A stretch of DNA of 64,000 nucleotides from Pyrus communis (taxonomy: Eukaryota > Streptophyta > Magnoliopsida > Rosales > Rosaceae), in NCBI RefSeq assembly GCF_963583255.1, contig NC_084804.1:22264061-22328060 (forward strand), in the 5' to 3' direction. Made by a program: the position numbers and the translations under genes. Position 1 is the first letter of the stretch. Every line of letters begins with the position of its first letter. The notes beneath the pieces were generated by a model. That model was not told where the DNA came from. It worked only from the letters and a program-made list of their open reading frames with translations, and ran no database searches. Below, one piece after another: positions 47,747-58,988 of the stretch.

Positions 47747-50629
47747 GAGGATGAAAAGCACAATGAGCACACATATAACAAAGAACGTAGACAACACACA
47801 CATCCATTATATAAAAAAATAAAAATCAGAAAAAAAAAAGGCAGAGAGATGATAGTGTAAGTAAGAGGTACGAGGCAGTTAAAACCCTACCTAAAATTTG
47901 GGTTTGGGAGTAAAAAAAAAAATTCCCCTAAGGCACGCCTAGGCAGCTCCAGCAGCACCTTTTGCTTCCCTCCGCCCACTCCCTCAAAACAGAGGTGGCA
48001 ACCCTCAAGCCCAGCCTCACAGGGCGCCGAGGCGCACCCTGAGGCAAGCCTTTTAAAACATTGTGCGTGACAGACAAAAAAGCTCTCTCAAACAACAAAA
48101 ATCTTTTGTCCACAACCCTTATGCAATAAAATTGTAAATTCTATCATTCTACAATAAATGACATTGGAATGCATACTTTAAATGGTTCGGAACTTCTTAT
48201 GCTTGGTCAGCTGAATACACTGACGACAACATGCTGAAATTTTCCAGAGCATTTCTTTAAAAATTGCACAGAATGTGCTACTATAACAGGAATGATGTGC
48301 CAAATTGTAAATTCTACAAAAGAATTAAGATTCTAAGCCTATAAATAAAAAATTTAAGAAATATATACTACGACCACAACACACATAAACAGTTACATTT
48401 AAGTTTAATATAGTATTCTGAAAGACTAGAAAAATATTCTTCTTGGTGAACACAACAAACCTTGAACTCGTCAAATGTCAGTTTAGGAATAACGGTTGGA
48501 TCACCTCCACTGTCAACACCATAAGTATTGTCTGGAAAAAGAGCCTGTAGCAAATGTACATGACACAATTACAAATGGAAACAAGAAGTATCCTATCAAA
48601 GTACTTTAGTCGTTCACAAAAGCTAAGTGCCATTAAATGTTCAAGTCCTATAATCATCCATGATAACATATGACTCTATCTTAACATGTGAATAACATGG
48701 ACGGCTGTGTAAGTGTGTATACCCCAGAACAAATGGTCCTTAATGAACTCCCGCATTCATAACTCCAATTAGTATCAACATGGTGAGTGCAATGGTAAAT
48801 AAATTTGGAGCCAGAAAAAAATGTTCCATTGTATTGAGCAGATAACCACATAGAATTGAATACTGATAATGTTAAATGATTTGTCTGATTTATAAAACAT
48901 TTAGCTCAAACTGATGTGATCAAACTACAGCCCGCCACAAATTTTCCCCAACAAGTTACCACAGTTGGCCCCAATTAAACCCTCTGCAATAAGTGATTCA
49001 AAAAACAACATAACTGGATCAAGTACATTAATTCAAGTAAATTTTCACATTGTGATGGTACCATTAAACCCTCTACAATATGATTTGTACCATTGGGCTG
49101 CACAAATCATTCAGACTCCCTGGGAAGGAATAGAATCAAAGATGGCTGAAGCTACAGTTATGCCAAACTATTAAAACAGTTGGGCAGAATAAGAAAAGAA
49201 AACTTACCTGTTGAGCAGTCCGACCAAGTATATTATCGGGCTGGGAATAGACTCCTTTCATCTCATTAAAAACAACTCCTGAAATTAACCACAGAAATCA
49301 TTTAAGAAGAAATAAAAGTAGCTCAATACTTGGAAATCAATGGAATTTATAACCATGAAACATCAATTTCTTTTCCAAAGGTAATGCAATTCTAAAAAAA
49401 CACCAGAGAACTAGGCATCTCTATAAAGTACAAATAGGCAACCTTTATAAGATATATCTTCAGAAGGATCATTGAGCTCGTAATGCCAACCCTCCTGTTG
49501 GAAAGTCCGGAAGTCCTCCACACATTTAGGAAAGAAGACGGCATCCAGATATACATCGACAAGGTTATAGAAATCCTGATACAAAATGACGTGTTTTAGT
49601 ACAGCATCCAGTGTAGATATAACACATATCACAGTGTATATCCTTTCTGTTCCAATTCTCGACACGTTTTTACCTTTGTATTTGTGGAAGCAACTGGGTA
49701 GCAAGTCCTATCCGGATATGTGAATGCATTCAGAAACGTATTCAAGCTCCCTTTCAACAATTCAACAAATGGTTCTTTCAAAGGGTACTTTCTTGATCCA
49801 CACAGCACACTGTGTTCGAGAATGTGAGGGATCCCAGTGGAATCATTCCTGCATCAAGAATTAGATAAACAAGAGTAAATATCTTGATCGACAACAACAA
49901 AAAAGGGGCATTTGCAATCACTTCAAGCCACTTGATTTACATGACAATTCTTCATTCTTCGGTAGGTAAACCAATCAAACACAAAATGGGCAGAAAAATA
50001 ATGTCGTAATTTGAAAAAGCTAAAGCCCCACTACATAAGGGAGATAAATTTATCAAGATTACTCACGGAGGGGTCCGAAAAACAATGCCGAAAACCTTAT
50101 TCTCGTCATCGTTGGACACCGAAATGACTTGGGCACCGGTCTTTTTGTGCCTGAAAAGCAAAGCTTTGGATTTACACTCCCCAATGAACTCCTCAGAGAC
50201 CTTCTCGAACCCGAGCTTTTCCACGACTTCATCTTGCACCCCAGAAAACTCTACACGCACAAAAATAAAAAAAATAAAAACCCAAATTAAATCACAAAAT
50301 TACAAAACGGGTATTGTGTAGCTAGGGGTTTGACAAGGAAATGCACCTGAAGGGGACTGAGTGAAGGGGGTGGCGACTGCACGCGGTGAGAGGGAGGAGA
50401 AGCTTCTAGCGACGTTGGGGGCAGAGGAGGGGAGTAATCTGCTGGCGCGGCGGAGCAGGGAGCGTCTGCGGGGGTTGAGAATCGGACGGTGGCGGTGGTT
50501 TCTTACAGCAGAAGCCGTGGAAGAAGAAGAGCGAGATGAGGGGAGGGCGAGGCGGTGGGAAGAGCGGAAGGAGAAGAAGAGGCGGTTGCTGGAGGCGAGA
50601 GAAGAGCGAAGCAGGGTTGCTCCCTCCAT
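41164..50629 (-). CDS. PREP: Presequence protease, organellar (PreP, peptidase M16C)
   Basis: Nineteen exons, 5' to 3' on minus: 50629-50347, 50250-50067, 49848-49674, 49575-49443, 49278-49208, 48544-48461, 47314-47224, 46689-46169, 46049-45885, 45775-45557, 45451-45324, 44228-44039, 43141-43058, 42966-42869, 42708-42444, 42368-42206, 42128-41948, 41684-41613, 41305-41164. All introns are GT-AG and the phases join into 1082 aa, close to Arabidopsis PreP1. Residues 1-90 are Arg/Ser-rich, a dual mitochondrial/plastid transit peptide. The inverted zinc motif HILEH gives H164, E167 and H168; the third ligand is E264 in FNEMKG. R935 and Y941 in RVSGGAY match substrate-binding residues known from PreP1. 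The enzyme cuts free targeting peptides and other short unfolded peptides inside the organelles, within a closed chamber of two halves. No damage is visible. Confidence 0.97.
45826..45873. repeat. (TA)n microsatellite in PreP intron 9
   Basis: ATATATAT run of about 48 bp, lying 12 bp before the donor of exon 9 as read on minus. Likely variable in length. Confidence 0.9.
47545..48065. mobile_element. GC-rich repeat relic in PreP intron 6
   Basis: Edges carry GGCGAGGCGTCCGAGGG and GGCGCACCCTGAGGCAAGCC-TTTTAAAACATTG, with an (AT)n run and ACACATATA words between. Such GCCTAGGCG-rich sequences ending in TTTTAAAACA are common dispersed plant repeats, probably hAT-derived (from memory). Base composition is unlike the rest of the intron. 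Confidence 0.45.
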
Positions 50630-50659
50630 AATTTTTTGTGGTGTCGTCGCTTCTGCTCT

Positions 50660-51477
50660 GATAAGAGAGATAGAGTGACAAAATTGGGGTTTTAATGGCG
50701 TTTTGTTTTTTTAGATTGAGAGGGAAATAAAAAAATATCTGAAGGTTAACGTATTGGAGTTGGGGGATTGGATGGGTGGTACGGGGAGCGCCAACGTTCT
50801 TTTTCTTCTTCCTCTTCTTCTATTTTCCATTTTTCTTGCTTAGAAAGTTGAAACTAATTTTTTATCTTTTTTTATCTTTTTATATTTTGCTTGCTTACTT
50901 GAGGAGGGTCGAAAGTTTTCTCTGTTTGTTTCTTGGGTTTTTTGTTTGTTTCAATCACATCTCATTAGTTGATCGTTTGTCTATTGTGGATATTTAATTA
51001 TGGTTTTCGCTATAAAACTTATGATCTTTGACATAGAAATTGATCTCATCATTATGCAATCACTAATTAAATCATGCCTCTGGGTTTTTCTATAAGGAAA
51101 GTGATTTTCATACATCATTTGTACTTTCTCACACATCTTTTTTTATTTATAACCATCAAATTGAATAAATCAAACAGAATCATCGGCTAGGATTAAACAA
51201 AAGTGTTCAGTTCTACAATCCTTGCATATTAGGCCCATATAAATATTATACGCATACCTAACATAAATAAAGTAAACACAACATAAAAAGGCAAAGCAAA
51301 TAGAGGAAATATAACAAATACATTCAGGGAGGCCCACATAAACTTAGGCCCAATAGAAGCAAAAAAGCAACACAAAATAAAGCCCTCATCTCCTTCATTG
51401 GAGAGTTGTCTACAGCAGCCATCAAAACTGCTACATTGGCTGTCGACGAAAGGAAACAACTCGAATTTGGGTAACAC
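50660..51477. other. 5' flank of PreP; no other gene seen
   Basis: Presumed promoter of PreP on minus; no clear TATA box within the first 150 bp. A T-rich stretch and AT-rich DNA follow up to the start of the F-box repeat. An ORF at 51229..51510 has no recognisable domain. Confidence 0.5.
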
Positions 51478-51757
51478 CCTAACCTTTATGTTGGAAATAA
51501 GTAATAACATTTGGAAGCATATTTCAAGTTAGGGGACAAAAAAGTAGTGGTGGGGATTCTTACAACTTTTGAAGGTCACATGCATCGCATCCTCACCACA
51601 CAAATACCTTGAACACATTCTTTCTTTTACCCAACTGATTTCATCCTCATCATGGTAGACTTGTGTATAAATATGTTTTTCACATATAGTTGCAATAACT
51701 ATTAACCCTCGTAAAAAATTAGACTTCTCAAATAGCTAAAATAATTGAAACACAAAC

Positions 51758-52199
51758 ATGTCCAAGTTCCCACATGAAACTAAGGGCTTTAACGCGAAGT
51801 TCCACGAGTGGTACAACATGGAACCTTCTCCACTTCCGGGGTTGCGAAAGGCGAATCCTACGTCATCGTTTAGTTTTGTGGACTTAGAGATGCTGCTGAA
51901 AAGTATAGATCAGGTTCGCGAAGACTCAACTATGAGACGGGCACCGCCGAGTATTGGAACCACAAGCTAATGAAGGCAGAAAAAAAGAGCTTGTGGACCT
52001 CAATGGTGAAGCCAACGAAGCACTTTACCATGCAAGTAAGCAGAAAACGAAGGCTGACACGTTTGGAGAAAGGATCACATTCCTAAATTTTGAATTGTTC
52101 CAAAAACGTTGGGGTCATATTGAGTCGTACGAGCGTTCTCAAGAGGGAGAGGTCGAAATAGAGGAGGAATGCAACAAAGGCTTTGAGGATTCTCGTTGA
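51758..52199 (+). pseudogene. Unidentified ORF relic of the F-box repeat, better preserved copy
   Basis: Two overlapping open stretches. The first encodes MSKFPHETKGFNAKFHEWYN followed by LEMLLKSIDQVRED. The second encodes KKELVDLNGEANEALYHASK and a Glu-rich tail (EGEVEIEEECNKGFED). The frame changes near 51960. The inverted copy at 29480..29765 is similar. Family not recognised; the second part looks like a coiled coil. Confidence 0.4.
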
Positions 52200-52309
52200 C
52201 TAGTGAAGGAAAAGGAACTGCGTCAACCATAATGGGATTATATGACATTGTATTGTTGTGCAATGTATTAGCTAAGTACTTTATGATAATAAACATGCGT
52301 ACTATGTAT

Positions 52310-52450
52310 CCTTGTTATATGCACATAACATGTACATACCATGCACACAAAATTCCCATTAAACGCACATAATATGCATATCATATACACATAATATGCT
52401 ATGCGCAAGAAATGCACACCTTATGTATGCAACCTACACGATGTATGCAC
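52310..52450. repeat. TGTGCAT-like array in F-box repeat copy 3
   Basis: On plus, repeated ATGCACATAACATG / ACGCACATAATATGCATATC words at 10-20 bp spacing; the reverse complement matches 29325..29455. A few more words occur at 53030..53140. Confidence 0.7.
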
Positions 52451-53368
52451 ACATCGAGAAAATTTTGTAAAATTTATGCAATTGAACTTAAATACAAATT
52501 GGAACATACCAGTATTGTACCATGTCAAAAATCAAAAATTTTCCACACATTATTGTAAACCCAGTCGGCATTAGCATGTTGGCCTTAGGATTCTCTTCAA
52601 GGCTAGGCGCCAAGGTATGAGACTTACCCCATTATTTTTGGGTTTCATATCTTCGAAAATGCATCATCCTCATATTAGTGAAAACCCAAACAATACAGTG
52701 CAAATTGGATAGCAAATTTTGCCCTTCATGAGTTGTTTCTAAATGGATTGGTTGGCAAACTAGTTAGCAAATTGACGAGACAAGGTAGATGCAGTGTAGA
52801 TGTGGTGTACATGACCCTCATGTCTTTTCCTAACCTTCTTGAGGTGTGCATTGCATTCAATATGTGTAAGATGTGATTTTTCCTCTTGTCAACTCATAAA
52901 TTTCCCAATTACAAAAGTAGTGGGGTTTAATTAATGTTTTGTTTGGGTACTTAATTTGACCCAAAAGGGTTTTGGAAAATGTTAATGTTTCCAATTCCAG
53001 ATCATATGTTTTCAGTATTCAGACGCAACATGCAGTGTGCATATCATGACCATTGGAGATCATTCAGTGTGCTTAGTGTGTGCATAGTATGTGGATATAG
53101 TACGCATGCGTTATGCATATAATGGGCATGCATTGTATACGGAGGACGGTATGGTTTTGGGTGGTTTTGTTTTTGAATTATTACGTACATAATAAGTTAA
53201 CTTTTTGTCATGGGAAGTTGCACCATTTGAATGACCATTTTGTGATGGGAAGTTGACCGTTTGAATGACCCTTATTCTCCATTTATTTAAGTTGTCTTAT
53301 GGGTTTATGTTTCATTACAAAACCACAAGTTCAATTTACATCCTCCAAAAAAAATCCAAAAGTTGAAA

Positions 53369-53979
53369 ATGATGAAGAAAGGTCGCACCACCTCTATTTT
53401 TTATGACGTTCTTCTCAAAATTCTCATCATCGTTGCTTCCTGCTCGTTAAGGGACCTTTTTTTCGGTGAAGATGGTCTCAAAGAAGTTCAAGGAAACAGC
53501 CAAAGACCCTTGCATTTACCAACACATCAATATTACAGACTTTGAGACCGTCAACTTGCTTAGATCATAAGGCATGTCTAACAAAGTCTCAACCTTCATC
53601 AATCGTTGCTTCCAGTGCTGCAATCCCGAGGCTCTTTACATGGTGAGGATGCAATACTTCTTCTAAAACAATAAGGAAGAAGCCAGAATTCAGCGGCTTA
53701 AGAGTGCAATCTCAAAGGCCCATCAACTAGCAACGTACATGTACGCTGCGATCTTGGTGTGCCGCGGGTGGGACTCCAAGCACGAAGGGCTCAAACTTCT
53801 CTATTCTCTCAACTGTCACAACTCGGGATGGTTGAGTGTAATGGAATGCCGAGAGAGGTTTTAGTTGTTTTTTTTGGGTTTTTGGGTGCATAGAGAAGTA
53901 AGCGCCCGAATCCTAAAACTGCACCACAACAACGCTGCCATCAAACCTTGCAACGATTGTGGAAGTCCACAGGGTCCGG
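53369..53979 (+). pseudogene. F-box protein pseudogene (F-box plus SEL1-like tail), copy 3
   Basis: MMKKGRTTSIF, then DVLLKILIIVASCSLRDLFF, a weak F-box. After a frame change comes YQHINITDFETVNLLRS, then a stop. Further on are NKVSTFINRCFQCCNPEALY, then RIQRLKSAISKAHQLATYMY, then HNSGWLSVMECRERF, which is the SEL1/TPR-like tail. At least two stops and a frameshift. An LTR cuts off the last part at 53980. Same family as the copies at 17233 and 27790; the middle Cys-rich stretch is best seen here. Confidence 0.75.
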
Positions 53980-55454
53980 TGTTGCCAAAATTAGATTAAC
54001 CAAAATTAACCCAAATAAGTTCAAATTTGCAAGTATACGAATCATGAAGTAGTATAGTAGGCAATCATAAGATCGTTCCAATTAAGATTGATATAATTAT
54101 AATTATCTAACTTAAAATTAAAGTGCACTTGAATTGGAATTGAAAGATTGATGATTTGAGAAAGAACTTTGAAATTGTGAATGTAAATAAAAATCAAATG
54201 AGATTCAGAAAGTGACGAGAACAACAAAGAAATCAAATATAAATCAATTGCAAAAAACACTAGAGCATTTGATTCACCATAACCAATCCAACTCAATTCC
54301 AACAATTAATTATTAATGAGTAATCATCCAAAATGACAGTCTAGTTCCTTTAATTCATATAGTATCTACAACATCTAGATCACTACGTATACTCATATGT
54401 GCTAACAATCTATGGCATCTAGATTACTAAACACATATGAATTCATTAACGATTTGGGAACTAACTAAGTGACCGCATGAAACCTAGTGTATGGCATCTA
54501 CATCAAGAAAGGTTTTTTAGCCAAAATGGTCCCTGAGATTTAAAATCAATAGAAGTGGTCCCTGAGATTGTCCATCATCAATCATTTTGATCATTCCATG
54601 AAAAATCTCCATTAAATAAGAATAAAATGACAAAAATACCCTCAAATTTTTGTCAAATCATTTTGGCCTATTGTTTGCTAAATTGAGGGTATTTTTGTCA
54701 TTTTGATCCTTATTTAACATAATTTTTCAAGGAAGGACCAAAATGATTGATGGTGGACAATCTCAGGGACCAAAGTGAGAAGTTATGCAAATCTTAGGAA
54801 TCATTTTGGCTAAAAAGCTCATCAAGAAATTCATGGTACCATTTGCAAGATGCTAAAACCGAATTAACAATATGACATCTACATTAACTCGCATCACATA
54901 TACTCAACTCAACCTAAAGTGGTGGCCAATCACCAAGATTAAAATCAAGCTCATAAGCACAACAAAATGATATTCAAAGTGAATGAAAATTCATGAATAA
55001 TTAAACTGAGAAATTAAGATTCATAATTAGGCTACATCGTAGGCCTAGTGCAAAGAAATTAGTTCCAACAAAAATATATTGAATCCATAAAAATTAAGAA
55101 GAAAAACTAGTTTAGAAAAAATAAAATAAAATAAAATAATAAAAGCCTTGAAAATTCCTTTTGCTTTGCAGCACTACTTGTCGTACCCTTCTTTTTTCTC
55201 TTTAATTCTGAGGTTGCTTCTCCATTTCCCTTTCTTGAATAATCCATAATCATTAGCCATTATTGATATCTTACTACCAAATAGAAACTCCTAGCCATTC
55301 CTTTCTGTTCTTTGTCTTTCCCCTTATTTTACCTTTCTTTCCTTCCTCGTAACCGACGAATACTTAATGTTGATTTATTGCTAATAGTAAAGGAAGAGAT
55401 GACAATTGAATTCCTTGATAGCCATTTTGTCATTTATGAGAAATTTTTCCACAA
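53980..55454. mobile_element. LTR (probably solo, Tat-like) inserted in F-box repeat copy 3
   Basis: Runs from TGTTGCC to TTTCCACAA and is bounded by TCCGG at 53975..53979 and 55455..55459, a likely 5 bp target duplication. The phrase TTTGCAAGTATACGAATC near its start resembles other Tat-like LTR ends here. The terminal dinucleotide on the right is AA after CA, so the border may be off by a base. It is itself interrupted by a MITE at 54511. Confidence 0.6.
54511..54819. mobile_element. Mutator-like MITE (309 bp) with perfect 10 bp target duplication
   Basis: CATCAAGAAA occurs at 54501..54510 and 54820..54829. The ends are inverted repeats: GGTTTTTTAGCCAAAATGGT left, AGCTTTTTAGCCAAAATGAT as reverse complement of the right, both continuing with CCY-AGATT. 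The interior has the paired TGATGGTGGACAATCTC / GAGATTGTCCATCATCA motif. Related in motif (GTCCCTGAGATT) to the 982 bp element at 33923. Confidence 0.9.
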
Positions 55455-55459
55455 TCCGG

Positions 55460-56559
55460 GGCTCATTAGTTGACCTAGAGTTTCACCTATAATGACTTGA
55501 CACCTGTAAACATTTTTTACAGAACAGACCATTTAAGAATTGAAAAATAAAACATATTGGGCTTTGGGTCCCACTAGTCTCTTATTCCCCTCTCCCTTCT
55601 TTAGGAAAGTCCTTTTCATCACTACAGCACTGGCCTTCTCTCTTCACTCTCTATCGCCGTCTCTATGCACAACGACAACCAAGCAATCTCCGACCAAAGC
55701 ATCACCACCACCTGCATCTGAACATCCACTACTGCCACCACCAAGATCACCCACTCGATGTTGATGTTCTCCTCCCAAAAACCACATCATGCCCACCACT
55801 ATGAACACCCACCCGAAACTCCAGTCTTTATCACCCAACTGAAATATGAATTTGATACCATCTTCTTCTTTTATAGTCTTTCCAAACTGAAATATGATTT
55901 TAAAAGAGATGGCATAATTTTGAAATTAATTGTTGAGTTATAATTTTGAATAATGTAAATGCAAAAATCTTGGATGTTTTTGTCCGAGATTGCTTGGTTG
56001 CCGATGTGCATGGAGATGGCAAAGGGAGAGGAAGAGAGAAGGTTGGTCGGTGTTGAAATCATAAAAAGCCTTTCAGTTTCCTGAAGAAGGGAGATAGGAA
56101 GGAGTGGGTACAAACCCCAATATGTTATTATTATTATTATTATTATTTATCTTTAAACGGTTGGTTGGTGTTAAAATGTGTATAGGTGTCATTTCAAGGT
56201 TGGTGGAACTCCAAACAGCTAATGAGCCTAAAACCTGGAAAAATTTCCCGTCAATTACACGCCTTCATTTATTTCTCAGTGAAGAAATACATGCTCTAGT
56301 GCCTTTTGGGTTTACTTCTTGTTGATTGCTCCTTAGAAATTAATAAGATAACAACAATTTTCCTTTTTTTTTTAATTTTTTTTTTCTCTTTTATGCAGTT
56401 GAAACGATAAGAGCAACCCTTTGAAAGCATTGTAGCCACATGTTCTTCAATATTTCTCATCCTGCATCCAATTCTCATTGAAATCAATTAGCACATGGTG
56501 GTCTTCGATTTTAATATTTCTAATACACAAATGGTTAAATACTTATAGCACTAGATAAA
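55460..56559. other. No gene recognised
   Basis: Mixed AT-rich and C-rich sequence. A 74-codon ORF at 55540..55764 is Ser/Pro-rich with no known domain. An (ATT)n run lies at 56122..56148. Possibly repeat-derived. Confidence 0.4.
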
Positions 56560-56715
56560 GGAAATGGATCTTTTTCAAATTCCTTCCTCTTAATCCACTA
56601 AGTCCGGGGCCTACTTTAAAGTTATAATAACTTTAGCCGTTGGATCAAATTTCAACGGCACAGATCTCCGGACTTGGTGGATTAGGAGAAAGGGATCCGG
56701 AGAGGATCCATTTCC
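56560..56715. mobile_element. Small MITE (156 bp) with perfect 9 bp target duplication
   Basis: CTAGATAAA at 56551..56559 and 56716..56724. Terminal inverted repeats GGAAATGGATC / GATCCATTTCC, with a second inverted pair AATCCACTAAGTCCGG / CCGGACTTGGTGGATT inside. The whole element can fold into one hairpin. Nine-base duplication suggests a Mutator-like origin. Confidence 0.88.
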
Positions 56716-56724
56716 CTAGATAAA

Positions 56725-57700
56725 TGGCCATTTAAAATAAGTACCAAATTCACTTGACTAGCTTTAAAGATCAAAGAGTTGTGATATATTTCTCCATCGT
56801 GTTATTTTAGCCATAAAAATACAAATGACATGTAATTCTTTACATTTAAATCCAATATATCACAAGTAAATGTAATTTTTGGGATAAAATAAGTATATAA
56901 TTTGTGCTCACCGCACATCAATTCAGGTTTTGTATCCACCTTTTGTCCATAATTCCTACAACCACAATAATAGTACAACAATCACAATAACTTCATACAA
57001 ATGATATTGTAACCTTATGCCTCTGGTAAGGGTCTTATCCTATTCGGGAATGCAAAGTTATGTCATGTAATTTACGGCTACATCAAGTTAGATTTTGACG
57101 TGGAGGAATTTTGACAACATCTCGGTACAGTTCTTCAAATGGACGACGTAGTTATGAAATACCTATGTGCCACCCAAAGAACGTACAAATTTGACACCGA
57201 ATCGCCACAACCATAAACTACGCGCCATAACTGTGCATTCCCAAACTGTTCGAATAATGGGACAATTCAAGAATCGATTGGACCACAATCATGCTTTCGC
57301 ATCCATGTGTGAAATCCAACTAATCCTTGAACGAGAAACTAAGTTTTACTATAAAAAAAAAAAACAAGTACAAAGTTAATTACAATTAACTCCGTACATC
57401 AAAACACATATTTGTATGTCACTTACAAATTTAACAACATAATATAAATACAATTTTACAACATAATATAAACATAACAACATAATTTCAACATATTAAT
57501 TAATTATATATTTTTTTAAAATAAAACGAAGAAAATAACTTCCAAATCATTCTCCGCCAATCGCTAATCACACACAATATCCCTATAGACAACGAATTTC
57601 ATGGCATTAGTATGAATTTACATTAACACTTTTACCCTAACCAAAAAAAAAAAAAAAAAACACTTACCAGACACACCAAGATGGCTCGATCAACCTAAAG
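56725..57700. other. No gene recognised
   Basis: AT-rich, with a short ORF (57167..57379) lacking a known domain and an A-run at about 57642. May be the outer part of the CACTA-like relic that follows, but no CACTA terminus was found. Confidence 0.4.
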
Positions 57701-58289
57701 AAGAAGATGGAGGGAGTATTAGATGATGAAATAGAGAGAAAATGAAAGTGACGGATGCCGGATTGAAGAAAAACGAAGTGCGAAGAGATGCAGAGGCGGA
57801 TTTTGCGGTTTTACTACAGTTTCTGCCTCAGCTGCTGAAACCACATTATACAGACAACTTTTGCATGAATCATTTTGCGTGACGAATATGGTGTTCGTTG
57901 CGCAAAGTATATTTGCGCCACTAGGGTATATTTGTCTCGCAAGTCTAAATATTTTTTTATTTTTTTTGTTTTCTTTATAATTAATTAATGTAAACAGGTT
58001 GCGTGACGAATACTTTGTTGGTTGCGCAACATGCATATTTTAATTTTTTTTTTCATTTTTTTCCGTTTTCTTTTTAACTAATGTAAATTTTTATTTTAAT
58101 CTAAATAAAAAACTCAAGCCTAATTAAACATTACCAAAATAATTAATAAAACTAATTTATTAACCCAAATACATATTATAAATAATTTAAATATTAATAG
58201 TCATCCATATAACATAAATTTATTAATTAAAGTAAAATATAATGTCCAAATAAATCTTATTTCATAAAAAAAAAAAAAAAAAAAGAAAA

Positions 58290-58870
58290 ACGAATAAACT
58301 TCAATCCTCCTCCTTCGGGGTATTAGCAGGGGCATCGGGAACTCCCCCATGCTGCAATCTTGCTACACATCGAACTTCCACTACCGGAAATGCATCTTGA
58401 AAAGGTCATCAAGATACTTCTGTTGCTTCTCATTAGTTTCATCAACATCCCAATGAACCTATATTAATGCCAATAAAAATAAATTAATAATTTAAAAAAT
58501 ACTACTTTTTAACAAAAATAATTATACATTTTTTAATACAAAATTACCGATAACTCCCCCATCATGGACTTCTTCAACTCCTCAGGCATCATTTTCCAAG
58601 ACTCAAACTCAATAGAACATTGGTTCCGCACCAAACCCCCAATATCAAACCTAAGTTTAGCGTACGCATCAACCCTACTTTTGTCTTCAAAGTAAGGCAC
58701 TCACTTACGACGACACTTCTCTATTCACAACACACATTTCCTCATTTCTTTTTCTACCACAAAATTTAGAAGTGATACACTAATTCAACAATAAATTTCT
58801 CTTTTAACTTTTCCTTCACGAGAGTCTTTTCCCTCGCAACTTTTCGTTGAAGTAGGAACCAAATTGGCCA
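58290..58870 (-). pseudogene. Transposon protein relic, Ptta/En/Spm-like
   Basis: On minus, in broken frames: LRFDIGGLVRNQCSIEFESW, then KMMPEELKKSMMGELS, then, after an intron-like AT gap, VHWDVDETNEKQQKYLDDLF and KMHFR. The order SWK-MPEELK...FDVD...KYLDDxFK-xFRxWK is reminiscent of plant Ptta/En/Spm transposase-associated proteins (from memory). Stops and frame changes make it dead. Confidence 0.5.
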
Positions 58871-58988
58871 TTGCCTTTGAAACAAAACCTTTGAAAACTA
58901 GGGTTCTGAAATTGTGTTTATATAGAACCCGTAACACTTTGAGCGACGAACCACTTGGTCGTGCAAATGCGCACTAAATTGGAGCAGT

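Larger units (their letters stand above)
51478..53979 (+). repeat. F-box-bearing repeat, copy 3 (plus orientation)
   Basis: Inverted partner of 27.6-30.0 kb. Order: AACCTTTATGTT boundary, ORF relic at 51758, TGTGCAT-like array at 52310..52450, unique middle, then the F-box-type pseudogene. Its right part is interrupted by an LTR at 53980. Sequence resembling the continuation of copy 2 (TCCG-RCTCATT) reappears after the LTR at 55455. Confidence 0.75.

Noticed and set aside
50361..50678. Plus-strand Arg/Glu-rich ORF overlapping PreP exon 1
   Set aside because: It is the antisense shadow of the transit-peptide exon, which is GC-rich and open in several frames.
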